DNA of 64,000 nucleotides, from positions 62,151-126,150 of the forward strand of contig PKWL01000041.1 of the NCBI GenBank assembly GCA_003133225.1, in the 5' to 3' direction. Below the pieces are notes generated by a model that saw nothing but the letters and a program-made list of their open reading frames with translations, made no database searches and was not told the DNA's origin. Shown piece by piece: positions 52,151-61,786 of this stretch. Source of the stretch: Janthinobacterium sp. Its GTDB lineage: Bacteria > Pseudomonadota > Gammaproteobacteria > Burkholderiales > Burkholderiaceae_D. Every line of letters starts with the position of its first letter. The stretch's first letter is position 1. The position numbers and the translations under genes are program-made.

Positions 52151-52342
52151 TTGATTCCGTTGCCGTTTGGTTGCCGTTTGCTGATAATTGGGAGGCTTTG
52201 TGGCGTCAACCATTGGTGTGCAGCATTAGACCACGGTTGCATGGGACAAGAAACACCTCGGGCAGAACCCGGCCCGCATCGTCATTGTAGTGTGTAGCGA
52301 CGATGCGGTGTAAATCGTGGCATATGCGACAATTACCGGGAA

Positions 52343-53476
52343 TCAGGATTCCAGTTGGTTTTCTATAAGTGCCCGCTCGCGCAAAATTTCCCGTTGAAGC
52401 GTTTCTTCGCTGGGCAGCGTGAATTGGTATTTGGCGGCAAACAGTTGCTGGCTGTCGCTCAATACAGAGTAACGGGCAATGGCGGCATTTTTTTCTGAGC
52501 ACAGGATCAGGCCGATAGTGGGATTGTCGCCCTCCACCTTGCTGTGGGCTTCAAACATGCGCACATAGCCATCCATCTGGCCGATGTCCTGATGGGTGAG
52601 TTCGCCGATTTTCAGGTCAATCAGCACAAAGCACTTGAGCAGGTAGTTGTAGAAAACCAGATCAACGTAAAAATCCTTGTCATCGAATCGCATGCGCTTT
52701 TGCCGGGCGACGAACGAGAAGCCGCGTCCCAGTTCCAACAAGAAGTGTTGCAGTTTATCGATGATGGCTTGTTCAAGCTGGAGTTCGTGCAGTTGCGGCA
52801 CCTGTGGCAAATCAAGAAACTCCAGCACATAGGGGTCCTTAAGCATGTCCAGAGGGGTGAGTGGCGTCGTGACCTTTCGGGCGCCTTCGAGCATGGCGCC
52901 TTTGTCGCTGCTTGCCAGCAGACGTTCGTAAAACAGGCTGTTGATTTGGCGCTCAAGTTCGCGCCGCGACCAGTTGGCCTGTGCTGCTTCGGCTTCATAG
53001 AACTGGCGGGCGCTGTGGTTATCCACTCGCATCAAGGCGCGGTAGTGGGACCAGCTTAGGCTTGGATGAAAATTTGGCGGCGATTGGCTACCCTCTGGGT
53101 AGCTTATTTTACCTGGCTCGAAGGGTGTCGCCAATTGGCTACCCACTGGGTGGCTAATTGGCTCGATCCGGTCGAGGTAGTTTAAATAAAACTAGCGAAA
53201 ATTTTTCAAATTGGCAGCAGAAAACCCTGCACCGTAATGCTCAATCAGGCGCGCCGCCAAATCGGCAATGAGGGCATTGCCATATTGCGCCCGCGCTTCG
53301 CCCCCTTGCAGCGTTTGTACGATTTCACGGCCAATTAGCCAGTACGCGGTGACGGTTTCGTGGTTGACAGCGCGCACCACCCGCCCTCGCGCCAAATCCA
53401 GAATATTGGCAATGCGTTCAAAAAGGGAGGTCACTTCGCCGCCGGGCACGGACGTCGGGGGGAGTGCTTTTTTCAT
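52343..53476 (-). pseudogene. DUF1016/PDDEXK nuclease-domain protein interrupted by one amber codon
   Basis: 378 codons in a single frame with one in-frame TAG at 53192-53194. The N-terminal DUF1016 domain (ETVTAYWLIGREIVQTLQGG, AANLKNFR) ends at the TAG; the same frame resumes FYLNYLDRI and continues through LSWSHYRALMRV, LLELGRGFSFVARQKRM and the PDDEXK core DFYVDLVFYNYLLKCFVLIDLK to the stop. The TAG replaces a Gln usually found at that place (NFRQFY). A short VGSQ/EGSQ duplication lies just after it. Such proteins are nucleases of unclear role, often on mobile elements. An ATG at 53146 could allow expression of the nuclease part alone. Confidence 0.85.
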
Positions 53477-53585
53477 AAACCTTGCCTTGAAACAGTGAAT
53501 TCAGCATTCATTTTACGCATATCTGCTCCAGATTCCATGCTGTGTGCGTGGCCAGTTGTCTCGCTCGCGAAACCGCATCGAAAAA

Positions 53586-54269
53586 TCAATCCGCCATCCG
53601 CCCAATAATAGCGAAGTTTCCGACGTCCCGGCGTGTCAGCAGTTCCAGCCGCTCGCCAAGAACCCGCCATGCATCGCGCATTTCGGGCTCATAACCGTGC
53701 CGTTGGTAAGTTCGCTTGACCTTGTTTTCCTCGGTGTGATTCAGGCAGCGCTCGGCCACCTCCGGCAAGACGCGAAGCCGCGTCATCATCGTGGCGCCGG
53801 TGCGCCGTAAATCGTGGGGTGTCCAGTGACCCTCAGGCAGCTTGAGCGCGGCAATGTTCGCACTGCGCCCACTCATGGGGGAGGTATCGCGCTGACGGTC
53901 CCCGAGTTGTTTTGTCACGGTTTTGAGCGATACTGATTTCGTGCCGCTTCTGTCTGGATAGCACCACGCGGTCGAACCCGTTAATTTGTGCAGCCACCGG
54001 AATTGTTGGGTAGCAAAGTCCGATAGGTAGATTGTGTGAGCCTTAGCGTTTTTTGAGTTCTCTGCTGGAATGCGCCACGTGCTCCGGATAATATCGACAT
54101 GTTCCCACCGAGCGCTCAACAGTTCACCAATTCGGCAGCATGTGGACAGCGCCAGCCAGATCGCGCATTCAGTGGATTGTAAAAGTCCAGCGTCGGGTAA
54201 CTTGTGATGTAAATCCCTGATCTCGTCTTCGGAAAGTACGCGGTCGCGTTCGGTATCCTTGCCGCCGAT
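53586..54269 (-). pseudogene. Integrase fragment, catalytic domain
   Basis: A continuous minus-strand frame of 228 codons from 54269, preceded directly by TAG and by the duplicated tRNA fragment. It starts GGKDTERDRVLSEDEI, then CCRIGELLSARWEHVD (catalytic Arg), WTPHDLRRTGATMM (HxxR) and HTEENKVKRTYQRHGY (His and Tyr). The catalytic half looks complete but the arm- and core-binding domains are missing, cut off at the att repeat. The nearest start codon (TTG, 54119) gives only 177 residues. Confidence 0.8.
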
Positions 54270-54277
54270 CTACCTTT

Positions 54278-54383
54278 ATGGGGTGCAAGGGGTCGGAAGG
54301 TCGAATCTTCTCGCCCCGACCAATAGAATAAAACACTTAGCCTGATCTTCAGATTGGGCTTTTTGCTTTTTAGGTCACTTTTC
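54278..54383 (+). repeat. Attachment-site repeat, copy 2 (tRNA-Pro fragment)
   Basis: Matches 52045-52150. It contains only the 3' half of the tRNA (54278-54322) and the terminator copy (54340-54364); the T loop has changed from TTCGAAT to GTCGAAT and there is no 5' half, so it is not a tRNA gene. With copy 1 it brackets 2.2 kb holding the DUF1016 gene and the integrase fragment. Confidence 0.85.
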
Positions 54384-54928
54384 CGAATCTCACTGCCGAT
54401 TGGTTGCTGGTAACAGGGAGATTTTTGTATCGCTTTGAGTCCTTTATTGGCCAGCGCCGAGATTAAGTAGCTGTGCGGGGGGCGGCGATGCATGAAGCTG
54501 ATGCTCAAATCGCATCTGCGCTGCGGATGATGAGAGATCAGAATCTCCGATCAGCAAAGGCCCTAATCTTATTCGGCGCGCAAGCGCATGGATTTTTTTA
54601 GTGCGGTCAGCCGGTGTGAGATCGCCATCAGTGCGGAGTGGGCGTACGAATTTTAAGACGGATGAGCAGGCACTACGCTGGCGGGGGCTACTGGCAACGC
54701 AATGTCCACAAGGCATTGTGACTCTCTTGGTGTTCAGAGGTATGCGAAAAAACGCCGCCATTATATTGCTGCTGCCACGTCAGAGTCGATGAAACCTGCA
54801 GGGCGTCAGATGTGTTTCGGCCCTGACATTTCACCTTCGCGGCGTGAAGTGATGATGAAACGTTCTTTTGCTGCGGGCGGTCAGCATTTCGCAGGCGATA
54901 CCGCCGCAAAGCGCGCGACGACCTATCC
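54384..54928. other. Region without recognised gene between att copy 2 and fliS
   Basis: 545 bases. Only short frames without recognisable domains occur on either strand. Possibly decayed island DNA. Confidence 0.5.
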
Positions 54929-55420
54929 TTAGGCACTCGCAAAGCTGTAGGCACGTGGTGCCAGTGTACCGTAGGCGGACATATTGACGGCAACAGGTGC
55001 GGTGGGCGCCGCAGCTGCGGCCGTCTGCGCCTCACCACCAATGGCAATCCATGCGGACCTGAGGTCTTGCAGCAGAATTTGAACTTCAGTGAGCATTTCC
55101 GGCTGATTTTTCAAGTGCGCCATCATCAAGCACTCGATCATATAGGCATACAGGGCGTCAAGGTTTTCTGCGATCGCCCCGCCAGTTTTTATGTCGAGGC
55201 TGGCACGCAAACCTTCGGTGACAATATTGACCGCATGCGAAATCGCTTTGCTTTTGGCCGCAATGCGACCGGCTTTCATTTCTTTTTCGGCAAGCTGGAT
55301 GGCCCCAATGGCGCCGTCGAACAGCATGACGATCAGCTGATGAGGGCTGGCCGTGAGAACACCCGTTTCCATCGCCACTTTGGCGTAGGCATTTGCACCT
55401 GATTTTGGCGAACCAAACAT
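54929..55420 (-). CDS. fliS: FliS, flagellin export chaperone
   Basis: 163 residues. FliS signature: YAKVAMETGVLTASPHQLIVMLFDGAIGAIQLAEKEM in the first helices, then ISHAVNIVTEGLRASLD. It binds the flagellin C-terminus in the cytoplasm and stops early polymerisation. A C-terminal Ala-rich extension (AQTAAAAAPTAPVAV) makes it longer than E. coli FliS (136). It lies 16 bases downstream of fliD. Confidence 0.93.
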   Translation of the reverse strand: MFGSPKSGANAYAKVAMETGVLTASPHQLIVMLFDGAIGAIQLAEKEMKAGRIAAKSKAISHAVNIVTEGLRASLDIKTGGAIAENLDALYAYMIECLMMAHLKNQPEMLTEVQILLQDLRSAWIAIGGEAQTAAAAAPTAPVAVNMSAYGTLAPRAYSFASA

Positions 55421-55436
55421 GGGTTTTCTCCAATAC

Positions 55437-57422
55437 TTATGGGTGATTGGCCGCGATAGCGGCGAGTTGTTGTGTCAAAAAAGTGCTGGTTGCGGTCATG
55501 CTGCTAACCGTGACGTCCAGGGCTGTATATTGGGCCATATAACTTGCTTGAATGCCGGCCAGGCGGGCGGTCATGGTGGCCGAGTTTTTCGCAATGGTTG
55601 CCATGGAGGCGCTGATGCCGTTGGTGCGCGCGGTAATGGTGCCGTTGGTACCGACCATCGCGGTTACGATGGTATTAAATTGGTAGGCATAGCCTTGCGA
55701 ATAGTTGACCGTGCCACGGTCGCCGATGCTGCCGCCATTGATCTGCAGGCTAAGTCCCTCGGCTGGTGTGCCGGTTGTGCCAGTGAGGGTCTGGCCGGAT
55801 CCGGTTGCGGCCATGCCATTGATGGTGCCAGCCGTGTCGATCCCGACGCCAGCACCGCTAATGAAGTTGAGGTTGGCCTGGCCATCGCCACCGCTAATGC
55901 CGGCGCTCGATCCGGACCCGTAACTATTTGAAGTGATCGTCAGGACGCCGCCAGCTGATGCGGAAACCGTCGCGCTTGACCCGGCAGTGACAAAGCCGGC
56001 GGCGCCATTAATCTGTGATTGCACCTCGGCCGCCAATGTTGCCGGGGTATACGAGGACGAGTGATTCAGGGTGATCGTTGATGTGACACCATCGAGTTGT
56101 ACTTGCAGCGTATCGTTGGTGGAGTCAATATTGAGACCTGCCGCTGCCGTAGCGAGCGTCTTGCCTTGTGTGGCGAGCTGCGTGACATTCACGCTGTAAG
56201 CGCCTGGCTGGGTATTGTTGGTCGCGCCGGAATACGCGACCAAGCTGTCGCTGGCGCTGCCGGCGGCGGCGAACAGTCCGGCAAATCCGTTGAAATTGCT
56301 GCTCAATGCCGCCTGCAGCTGCGTGCTGTCAACCACCAGCGAGCCGTCTGACTGGAGCGACACGCCGACTTGGGACAAGACTGAGAGTGCACTGGCACCG
56401 CCGGCGACGGGATTGGTGAGTACCGAGCGGATCTGCTTCGTGATCCCGCGTACCGTGCTCTCGCCGTTCAGGGACGCTGCTGCCCCGGTCGTTTTGTTGT
56501 AGGCCGCCGCGTCCGTTAATGTCGAGTTAATGGTGTTGTAAGCCGTGACAAAGGAATTTACGGCGCTGACAACGGCTGCCGTGTTGGGCGCGATGCTAAC
56601 ATTGGTTGGGCTGGCGCTAATCGAGGCCAGATTGAGGGTGACTCCCGCGATGGCGTCGCTGACCGTATTGCTAGGTTTTGAGATGGCGATGCCGTCAAGC
56701 GTGAACTCGGCATTCTGGGCCGCGACCGTTTGAGTCAAGGCCTGACTGCCGGCGGGATCCTGGTTGAGCAAGGTGGACAGGGCGGTACTGGTGCCTGGCG
56801 CCGCATCTGCCACCGATATCTTCAGGCTGTTGCTTGCGCCGGTGGCATTGACCGTCAGCGAGAGGCGATAGGGGGTATTACTGCCATCGTTGACGAGGGT
56901 GGCCGATACTCCGATATTGGCCGCGTTGATCGCGCCGCAGATACCCGTTAGCGAGTCGTTCGTGCTATTGATGGTAATGGTCTTAATCCCGGAACCATTC
57001 GGTGTGAATGCCGCAGGTGCGGTTGTGCTGGTGCCGAAAGAAAATGAGATGACCCCGTCGCTGATCGCGGCGCTTTCACTGGCCTGGCCTGCGGCCACCA
57101 GTTTTTCTCCTTGTGCCAGTTTGGTCACCGCCAGAGCATAGGTGCCCGTTGCGGCTGCTGCCGTGGCGGTGACGGATGCGACGCTCGTATTGGCGACGTT
57201 GGCACTCATTGCCTGGAAGGTGCTGATGTTTGACAGTGCGCCTACCGACGTCTGGAATTGTTCCAGTGCGCTCGTGAGCGTTCCATAACCGGACAGTATG
57301 GTCTGATCGGCTGTTGTTTGCGTGGCCAGAAGCGTGATCGGCTGTTGTTCCACGGCCATTAATTGGCTGACGATGCTCGTGACATTCAGATTCGAGCCGA
57401 TGCCGGGAGATGAAATAGCCAC
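55437..57422 (-). CDS. fliD: FliD, flagellar filament cap
   Basis: 661-residue cap protein. N-terminal FliD pattern: SPGIGSNLNVTSIVSQLMAVEQQPITLL, and a C-terminal coiled region (ITARTNGISASMATIAKNSATM, then LTQQLAAIAANHP). The middle is a Thr/Ser/Ala-rich beta domain, longer than in E. coli (468). FliD sits at the filament tip and inserts flagellin. Same strand and order as flaG and fliC. Confidence 0.93.
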   Translation of the reverse strand: MAISSPGIGSNLNVTSIVSQLMAVEQQPITLLATQTTADQTILSGYGTLTSALEQFQTSVGALSNISTFQAMSANVANTSVASVTATAAAATGTYALAVTKLAQGEKLVAAGQASESAAISDGVISFSFGTSTTAPAAFTPNGSGIKTITINSTNDSLTGICGAINAANIGVSATLVNDGSNTPYRLSLTVNATGASNSLKISVADAAPGTSTALSTLLNQDPAGSQALTQTVAAQNAEFTLDGIAISKPSNTVSDAIAGVTLNLASISASPTNVSIAPNTAAVVSAVNSFVTAYNTINSTLTDAAAYNKTTGAAASLNGESTVRGITKQIRSVLTNPVAGGASALSVLSQVGVSLQSDGSLVVDSTQLQAALSSNFNGFAGLFAAAGSASDSLVAYSGATNNTQPGAYSVNVTQLATQGKTLATAAAGLNIDSTNDTLQVQLDGVTSTITLNHSSSYTPATLAAEVQSQINGAAGFVTAGSSATVSASAGGVLTITSNSYGSGSSAGISGGDGQANLNFISGAGVGIDTAGTINGMAATGSGQTLTGTTGTPAEGLSLQINGGSIGDRGTVNYSQGYAYQFNTIVTAMVGTNGTITARTNGISASMATIAKNSATMTARLAGIQASYMAQYTALDVTVSSMTATSTFLTQQLAAIAANHP

Positions 57423-57544
57423 TCGTGCCTCCTAAGAAAAATAACAGTATACGCGCTACGGGTTGATCGGCCGGGCCGAATCTGCCTTCGGTCAAAGGCG
57501 GATTAGCAGGTCCATTTGGAAAATTTCCAAAAACTTTTTGAGCG

Positions 57545-57913
57545 TCAAGCTTTTTCTTTGATCAATTTGCCAAGGGCTTGGTCCATCACTTTGGCAATCT
57601 CCAGCGCTTGCGCGGTGGGCATTTGACGGATGACTTCCCCGGTCTGAGGGTCGATCACTTTGACCACGGTTTCCTTGGTGGCGGCGTCGATCGAAAATTC
57701 CGGTGCGCCCGGCAACAACTGCAAGGACTTGTTGATGTCTTTTACCGCTTGCTTGACTTGATCCATCGACGGCGCAGGGGCCGGGCTCTGCACTGCGACC
57801 GTAGTTTGCGCTGGCGCTGCTGTGCTCGCATTTGACAGGGCAGGACTGGGCTGCGCAGAGCCTGTCGTTGCTGGCGCCGCGGAGGCGACATTGCCAAGAG
57901 GTCCAATATTCAT
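57545..57913 (-). CDS. flaG: FlaG family flagellar protein
   Basis: 122 residues. Ala/Pro/Thr-rich N-terminus followed by the FlaG domain (VKQAVKDINKSLQLLPGAPEFSIDAATKETVVKVIDPQTGEVIRQMP). FlaG proteins influence filament length. ATG 57913 (MNIGPLG) has GGAG 9 bases upstream; earlier in-frame ATGs at 57931 and 57946 are possible. Located between fliC and fliD. Confidence 0.88.
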   Translation of the reverse strand: MNIGPLGNVASAAPATTGSAQPSPALSNASTAAPAQTTVAVQSPAPAPSMDQVKQAVKDINKSLQLLPGAPEFSIDAATKETVVKVIDPQTGEVIRQMPTAQALEIAKVMDQALGKLIKEKA

Positions 57914-57987
57914 GACGGTTGTCTCCAGAATCATTCCCCCGACCAAACAGGTTCAGCCGGGGGAGTTACATCACTTTCACATGACGA

Positions 57988-59472
57988 TTAACGCAACAGG
58001 GCCATCACGCCGTTTGGCAAGGAGTTCGCCTGCGCCAGCATCGCGGTGCCGGCCTGCTGCAGAATCTGGCCACGGGTCAGTGAAGCGGTTTCACTGGCGA
58101 AGTCGGTATCCTGAATCCGGCTGCGGGAGGCGGTCAAATTTTCCCCGGTCGATGCCAGGTTGGTGACAACCGACGTGAAACGGTTTTGATAAGCACCGAG
58201 GGAGGCTTGCGAAGCGTTGACCTCTGCCAAGGCGCCGTCGATGGCCGCCAGTGCACTGGTGGCTCCGGCAATCGTCGACACATTAATCGACGCGATGGTG
58301 TTTCCCGTCGATGTAGTGCTAGGCGCTGTTGTGCCTGCGGTGAGTCCCGCAGCAGCAACACCGCCGCCGTCGATGACAATGCCGGCCGCGTTGGTTGAAT
58401 TCAAGGTGATCTTGCCTGTCGTTACCACTGCGGCTACCGGACCAGCTACGTCCCCCGTGACCAGCCCCAAAGCCGTCAAAGCGGCGGCCGCGGTGGTAGT
58501 ACCCTGTGCCAGGAGGCTGATGTCACGTCCATCGGCAGCGCTCAAGGTGACCTTGCCAAGATTGTCGGCGGTTGCCGTTACACCGGTCTGGGCGGAAACC
58601 GAGTTGATTGCCGCTGCAGTGTTGGCACCCTGACCGACGGCACTGCCGCCAGCTGCAATCGCGCCAACGTTGACGCCATTGACAGAAATTGAGTTGGCGG
58701 CCGCTAAAGCGGTTGAGGCACCGGCAACTCCGGTGACCGTCGCCGCTACGGCGGTAGCCGTTACACCCGATTGCGCGGCCACCTGATTGATTGCGGCCGC
58801 TTTCGCAAATGCACTGCCCGCTGATTGTCCTGCGGCCGCGCCGGCGACCGATGCACCAACCTGAAATCCGTTCAGTGTTACATTACCTGCAACCAGTGCG
58901 GCGGCAGTTGTGACGGCACCGGTTGTTGAGGCTTGTGACGATGTCCCGACGCCGCCGAGTGCCGTGGTCGTTGCGCTGGCAATTGCGACGGTGATACTGT
59001 CGTTGGCCGTGCCGTTGGCACCGACCTGGAAGTTTGTGCCGCCAGAGAGCGAGCCATCGAGCAGATTATTGCCGTTGAACGAAGAGCCCATCGCGACGCG
59101 GTTAATTTCCGCCGACAGGGACTGGACTTGGGCGTTAATGGAAGCGCGATCCGATGCCGAGTTGGAGCCGTTGGCTGCCTGAACCGCCAGTGTGCGCATA
59201 CTTTGCAAGTTGTCGCTGATCGAAGACAAGTCACCGCCAGCCGTTTGTGTCATCGAGATGGCGTCGTTGGCGTTGCGCGTGGCCTGGCTAGAACCGTTAA
59301 TCTGCGCAGTCATGCGCTGGCTGATGGAGTAACCGGCGGCATCGTCGGCTGCCGTATTGATGCGTAGGCCGGAAGACAAACGCTGAATCGAAGTTGCCAG
59401 CGAACTTTGCGACTTGGCCAGATTGTTCTGGGCATTCAACGAAACGATATTGGTATTGATGTATGTAGACAC
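57988..59472 (-). CDS. fliC: Flagellin
   Basis: 494 residues. The D0/D1 N-terminus is canonical (TNIVSLNAQNNLAKSQSSLATSIQRLSSGLRIN) as is the C-terminus (ILQQAGTAMLAQANSLPNGVMALL). The middle (about 170-400) is Ala/Val/Thr-rich and contains repeated motifs such as NSVSAQTGVTATA / NQVAAQSGVTATA, a low-complexity exposed domain. Filament subunit exported by the flagellar type III system. A sigma-28 promoter lies upstream. Confidence 0.96.
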   Translation of the reverse strand: MSTYINTNIVSLNAQNNLAKSQSSLATSIQRLSSGLRINTAADDAAGYSISQRMTAQINGSSQATRNANDAISMTQTAGGDLSSISDNLQSMRTLAVQAANGSNSASDRASINAQVQSLSAEINRVAMGSSFNGNNLLDGSLSGGTNFQVGANGTANDSITVAIASATTTALGGVGTSSQASTTGAVTTAAALVAGNVTLNGFQVGASVAGAAAGQSAGSAFAKAAAINQVAAQSGVTATAVAATVTGVAGASTALAAANSISVNGVNVGAIAAGGSAVGQGANTAAAINSVSAQTGVTATADNLGKVTLSAADGRDISLLAQGTTTAAAALTALGLVTGDVAGPVAAVVTTGKITLNSTNAAGIVIDGGGVAAAGLTAGTTAPSTTSTGNTIASINVSTIAGATSALAAIDGALAEVNASQASLGAYQNRFTSVVTNLASTGENLTASRSRIQDTDFASETASLTRGQILQQAGTAMLAQANSLPNGVMALLR

Positions 59473-59567
59473 GGTGATTCTCCTTTATTACCTTGGGTTC
59501 GGCCTTGCGCCGCCAACTTTGGTCTGCCTCTAAGTGTTCCGAGCCAATTAAACCGCTGTTGTAAATG

Positions 59568-59595
59568 GTATCGGTTGCTGTTTAGAAAAGTTTAG
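59568..59595 (-). promoter_or_regulatory. Sigma-28 (FliA) promoter of fliC
   Basis: On the minus strand: CTAAA (59595-59591), then 15 bases, then ACCGATAC (59575-59568), matching the FliA consensus TAAA-N15-GCCGATAA at 10 of 12 positions. The leader to the fliC start is about 90 bases. Confidence 0.75.
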
Positions 59596-60064
59596 GGCGA
59601 AACAAGATTTTTTTGCGCGGTACTATTGCGCTAGCTGACGCTTTTCCTTTTTGGGTAAATTTTTTCTGACAGGCGATTTTCGAGGATGCGCGCATGCAGC
59701 TGCACGAGTGGGCAGTACTATGGTAATGGCTGGTTCGAGCTGGAGTCTTGCAGCAAGAAACTCCAGCACATAGGGGCCCAAGCCTGTCGATGCAAAACGC
59801 ACTACCGGGGCCGGTGGCTGGAAATGTAAAAGCAAGCACCTAAGTGACAAGAGCCTGTGGCATGCCGACAGGGCAGGGGTTGCCGGAACGTCAAGCCTGG
59901 ACCACGACGCATCGCGCAGATGGAATATCTACGCCCTGGCTGCTTGTATTAATGCGATATATTCGAGCCGTTAATCGGCACCAAATCATCGCGGTCTCGG
60001 GTGGCTATCTCGATTTCCCCGGCCGGCCGCCAATGCGGACGGTCGGCAATGGCGCCGGGTCGCG
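59596..60064. other. Intergenic region upstream of fliC
   Basis: 469 bases. Apart from a short DUF1016-like remnant (59725-59778) no gene is recognised. Lower GC than the flanks near 59600-59690. Confidence 0.55.
59725..59778 (-). pseudogene. Short remnant of a DUF1016 nuclease gene
   Basis: About 54 bases closely resembling two parts of the DUF1016 gene at 52343-53476 (its 52790-52842 region), joined by a roughly 30-base deletion. Translated on the minus strand: GPYVLEFL then LQLEPAI, compared with DPYVLEFL and LQLEQAI in the larger gene. A relic, not a gene. Confidence 0.6.
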
Positions 60065-61276
60065 TTAATGCAACCTCGATTGGCTAGGACTCGTCTGCAG
60101 CGCCTGCGCGTGGCGCGCGGCGGGATCGGCGGCACATGCCGGGCAATACGCTTCGCCGCTCGACTTGAAAACCATGGCGCCGCCGCAGTCGCAGGCCATG
60201 TCGTCTAGTTGTTCGTCGCCACCAATATTAACGACCGCCGCCGCGCAGCCGACGATGGCATCGGTCACGCAATCCATGGCGAGAAAATCATTGGACAATG
60301 CCGCGGGCGGCAGATTGATGCCAACCGAAATTTGGGTCATGCCGTCGAGAATGGATTCAATGGCCACGCGAATTTCCCGCAAGCCCGACGATTTGCTGTG
60401 GTATGACGTCACGGCCCGTAATCCTTGCTTTACAATTCCCGCCCGCGCCAGCGCCGCGACACCGTCTTCCAATAGCATGACGCCGCTGTGGGGTATGCCG
60501 ACCGACAGGGCGCTGAAATAGTCCATCGGCATGCCAACCTCGACCGCATCTTCCGTGCCAAAAGCAGCGGATAGCAGAGGATTTGCCTGTTCAATCCAGC
60601 GCTCCAAACAGGCGTCCGGCAGGCCCTCGGACTGATCGTCGCCGCCGAACAAAAAAGGGACCATCGCCTCGGAAGAAGAAAGTACGGCGCCCACGAGAAA
60701 CCGGGTGCCATACACAGCGGGGCGCGGCTCGTCGTCCGGGAGCATCGGTTGCCATACCTCATTTTTAACCAGCGCCCGTAAGCTCCCGCCAACCAAACTG
60801 TTGCGCACGTCGGACCAAGCCAGGTCGAGTAGTTGTGATGCGGTAAATATTTGCGGCAGCAAGATGAGTGACGGTTCCAAGCCGATCATGCCGCAGCGAC
60901 GAAACAGCTTGCTTAGCGCAGTAAATGAGGTCGGGTCCTGGATGCCCATCGCCCGCCACGCGTCGCCTTGCACGTAAAATGGAACCGCGAATAGATCGAA
61001 GAGGCCGTTTTGTACGCTCCGGGTCTGGGCGCAGAGCTGGATGCTGCCAACTAGGAAATTGACGAGGTCGGTGTCGCCGTATTTTTCTTGGACCGCATCC
61101 CCCGCCCGGAAAAGAACCTCGTCCCGCCGTTCGCTCAGCAACCGGTCAATGCAAATACGAAGTGTTTCGGCCGCTTTCTCACCGGGTCCAGTCTTATCGC
61201 TGAATGCCACATGGGCCAATGTGGCCAGGCGCTGAGGATTGCGGTAGCCGGTGTCGGCAAAACCGGACTGTTTCAT
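60065..61276 (-). CDS. Uncharacterised protein with C-terminal Cys cluster
   Basis: 403 residues, no signal peptide or membrane helix, so probably cytoplasmic. The C-terminus (about 362-385) has CDCGGAMVFKSSGEAYCPAC, two Cys pairs that could bind zinc. The rest, including LLPQIFTASQLLDLAWSDVRNSLVGG and VYGTRFLVGAVLSSSEAMVPF, is not recognised with confidence; a distant relation to the betaproteobacterial DUF2863 family is possible but unchecked. AAGGATT precedes the ATG. Monocistronic. Confidence 0.7.
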   Translation of the reverse strand: MKQSGFADTGYRNPQRLATLAHVAFSDKTGPGEKAAETLRICIDRLLSERRDEVLFRAGDAVQEKYGDTDLVNFLVGSIQLCAQTRSVQNGLFDLFAVPFYVQGDAWRAMGIQDPTSFTALSKLFRRCGMIGLEPSLILLPQIFTASQLLDLAWSDVRNSLVGGSLRALVKNEVWQPMLPDDEPRPAVYGTRFLVGAVLSSSEAMVPFLFGGDDQSEGLPDACLERWIEQANPLLSAAFGTEDAVEVGMPMDYFSALSVGIPHSGVMLLEDGVAALARAGIVKQGLRAVTSYHSKSSGLREIRVAIESILDGMTQISVGINLPPAALSNDFLAMDCVTDAIVGCAAAVVNIGGDEQLDDMACDCGGAMVFKSSGEAYCPACAADPAARHAQALQTSPSQSRLH

Positions 61277-61786
61277 GATTTTGAATCCTTAATACGAATT
61301 CAACCAGTTGCGTAACCTTGCCATGTCCGCGCGGAGAAAACGAGGTGCTCGCAAAGGGCCTGTGCAATCAACATGCGGGTCGAATGGATTCCGATGGTTC
61401 ACGAAGATTTCGTCCCGATTTGAGATCGCCAGAATTGGCTCAAAAAGCTGGGCGTCGGCCTCGCCAACATTGAAAATATGTGTCGAGGATCTCTTGTTTT
61501 CAATGAGTCAAAGTTAGGCCCGAATTTTAAAAATTGCAACGACTTTCCGCGCTTACTTTGGCGGCCGTCGCAAAAATATTTGAGTATCCTGCGCACCGTT
61601 TGAAATCGAGATTTTCACGGTCGCTTGTTGAGCGCACGCCGGTAGGGCGCTATTGAATGCTGCTGGGCCGGTCATCCTTGCGCAAACTTCCGCTCTCGCC
61701 CGGTCGAGCAAGTCAGCCCCAGTTCGGCACACTGCCTAGTGCCCAGGGCCGTCCCGTTTCCAGACTCAGCCCTTGTCCTCTTTGTA
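61277..61786. other. Intergenic region
   Basis: 510 bases between two minus-strand genes. Short frames only, none with recognisable features. The 5' part should carry the promoter for the uncharacterised protein. Confidence 0.5.

Noticed and set aside
53192-53476. Stand-alone short DUF1016 N-terminal gene
   Set aside because: The same frame continues beyond the TAG with coherent DUF1016 sequence, so it is better described as one interrupted gene.
54278-54322. Second tRNA-Pro gene
   Set aside because: Only the 3' half is present, with a mutated T loop and no acceptor or D-arm partner; it is an att-site duplicate.
57936-57963. Intrinsic terminator after fliC
   Set aside because: A CCCCCG/CGGGGG hairpin is present but it has no T-run, and flaG follows closely on the same strand.
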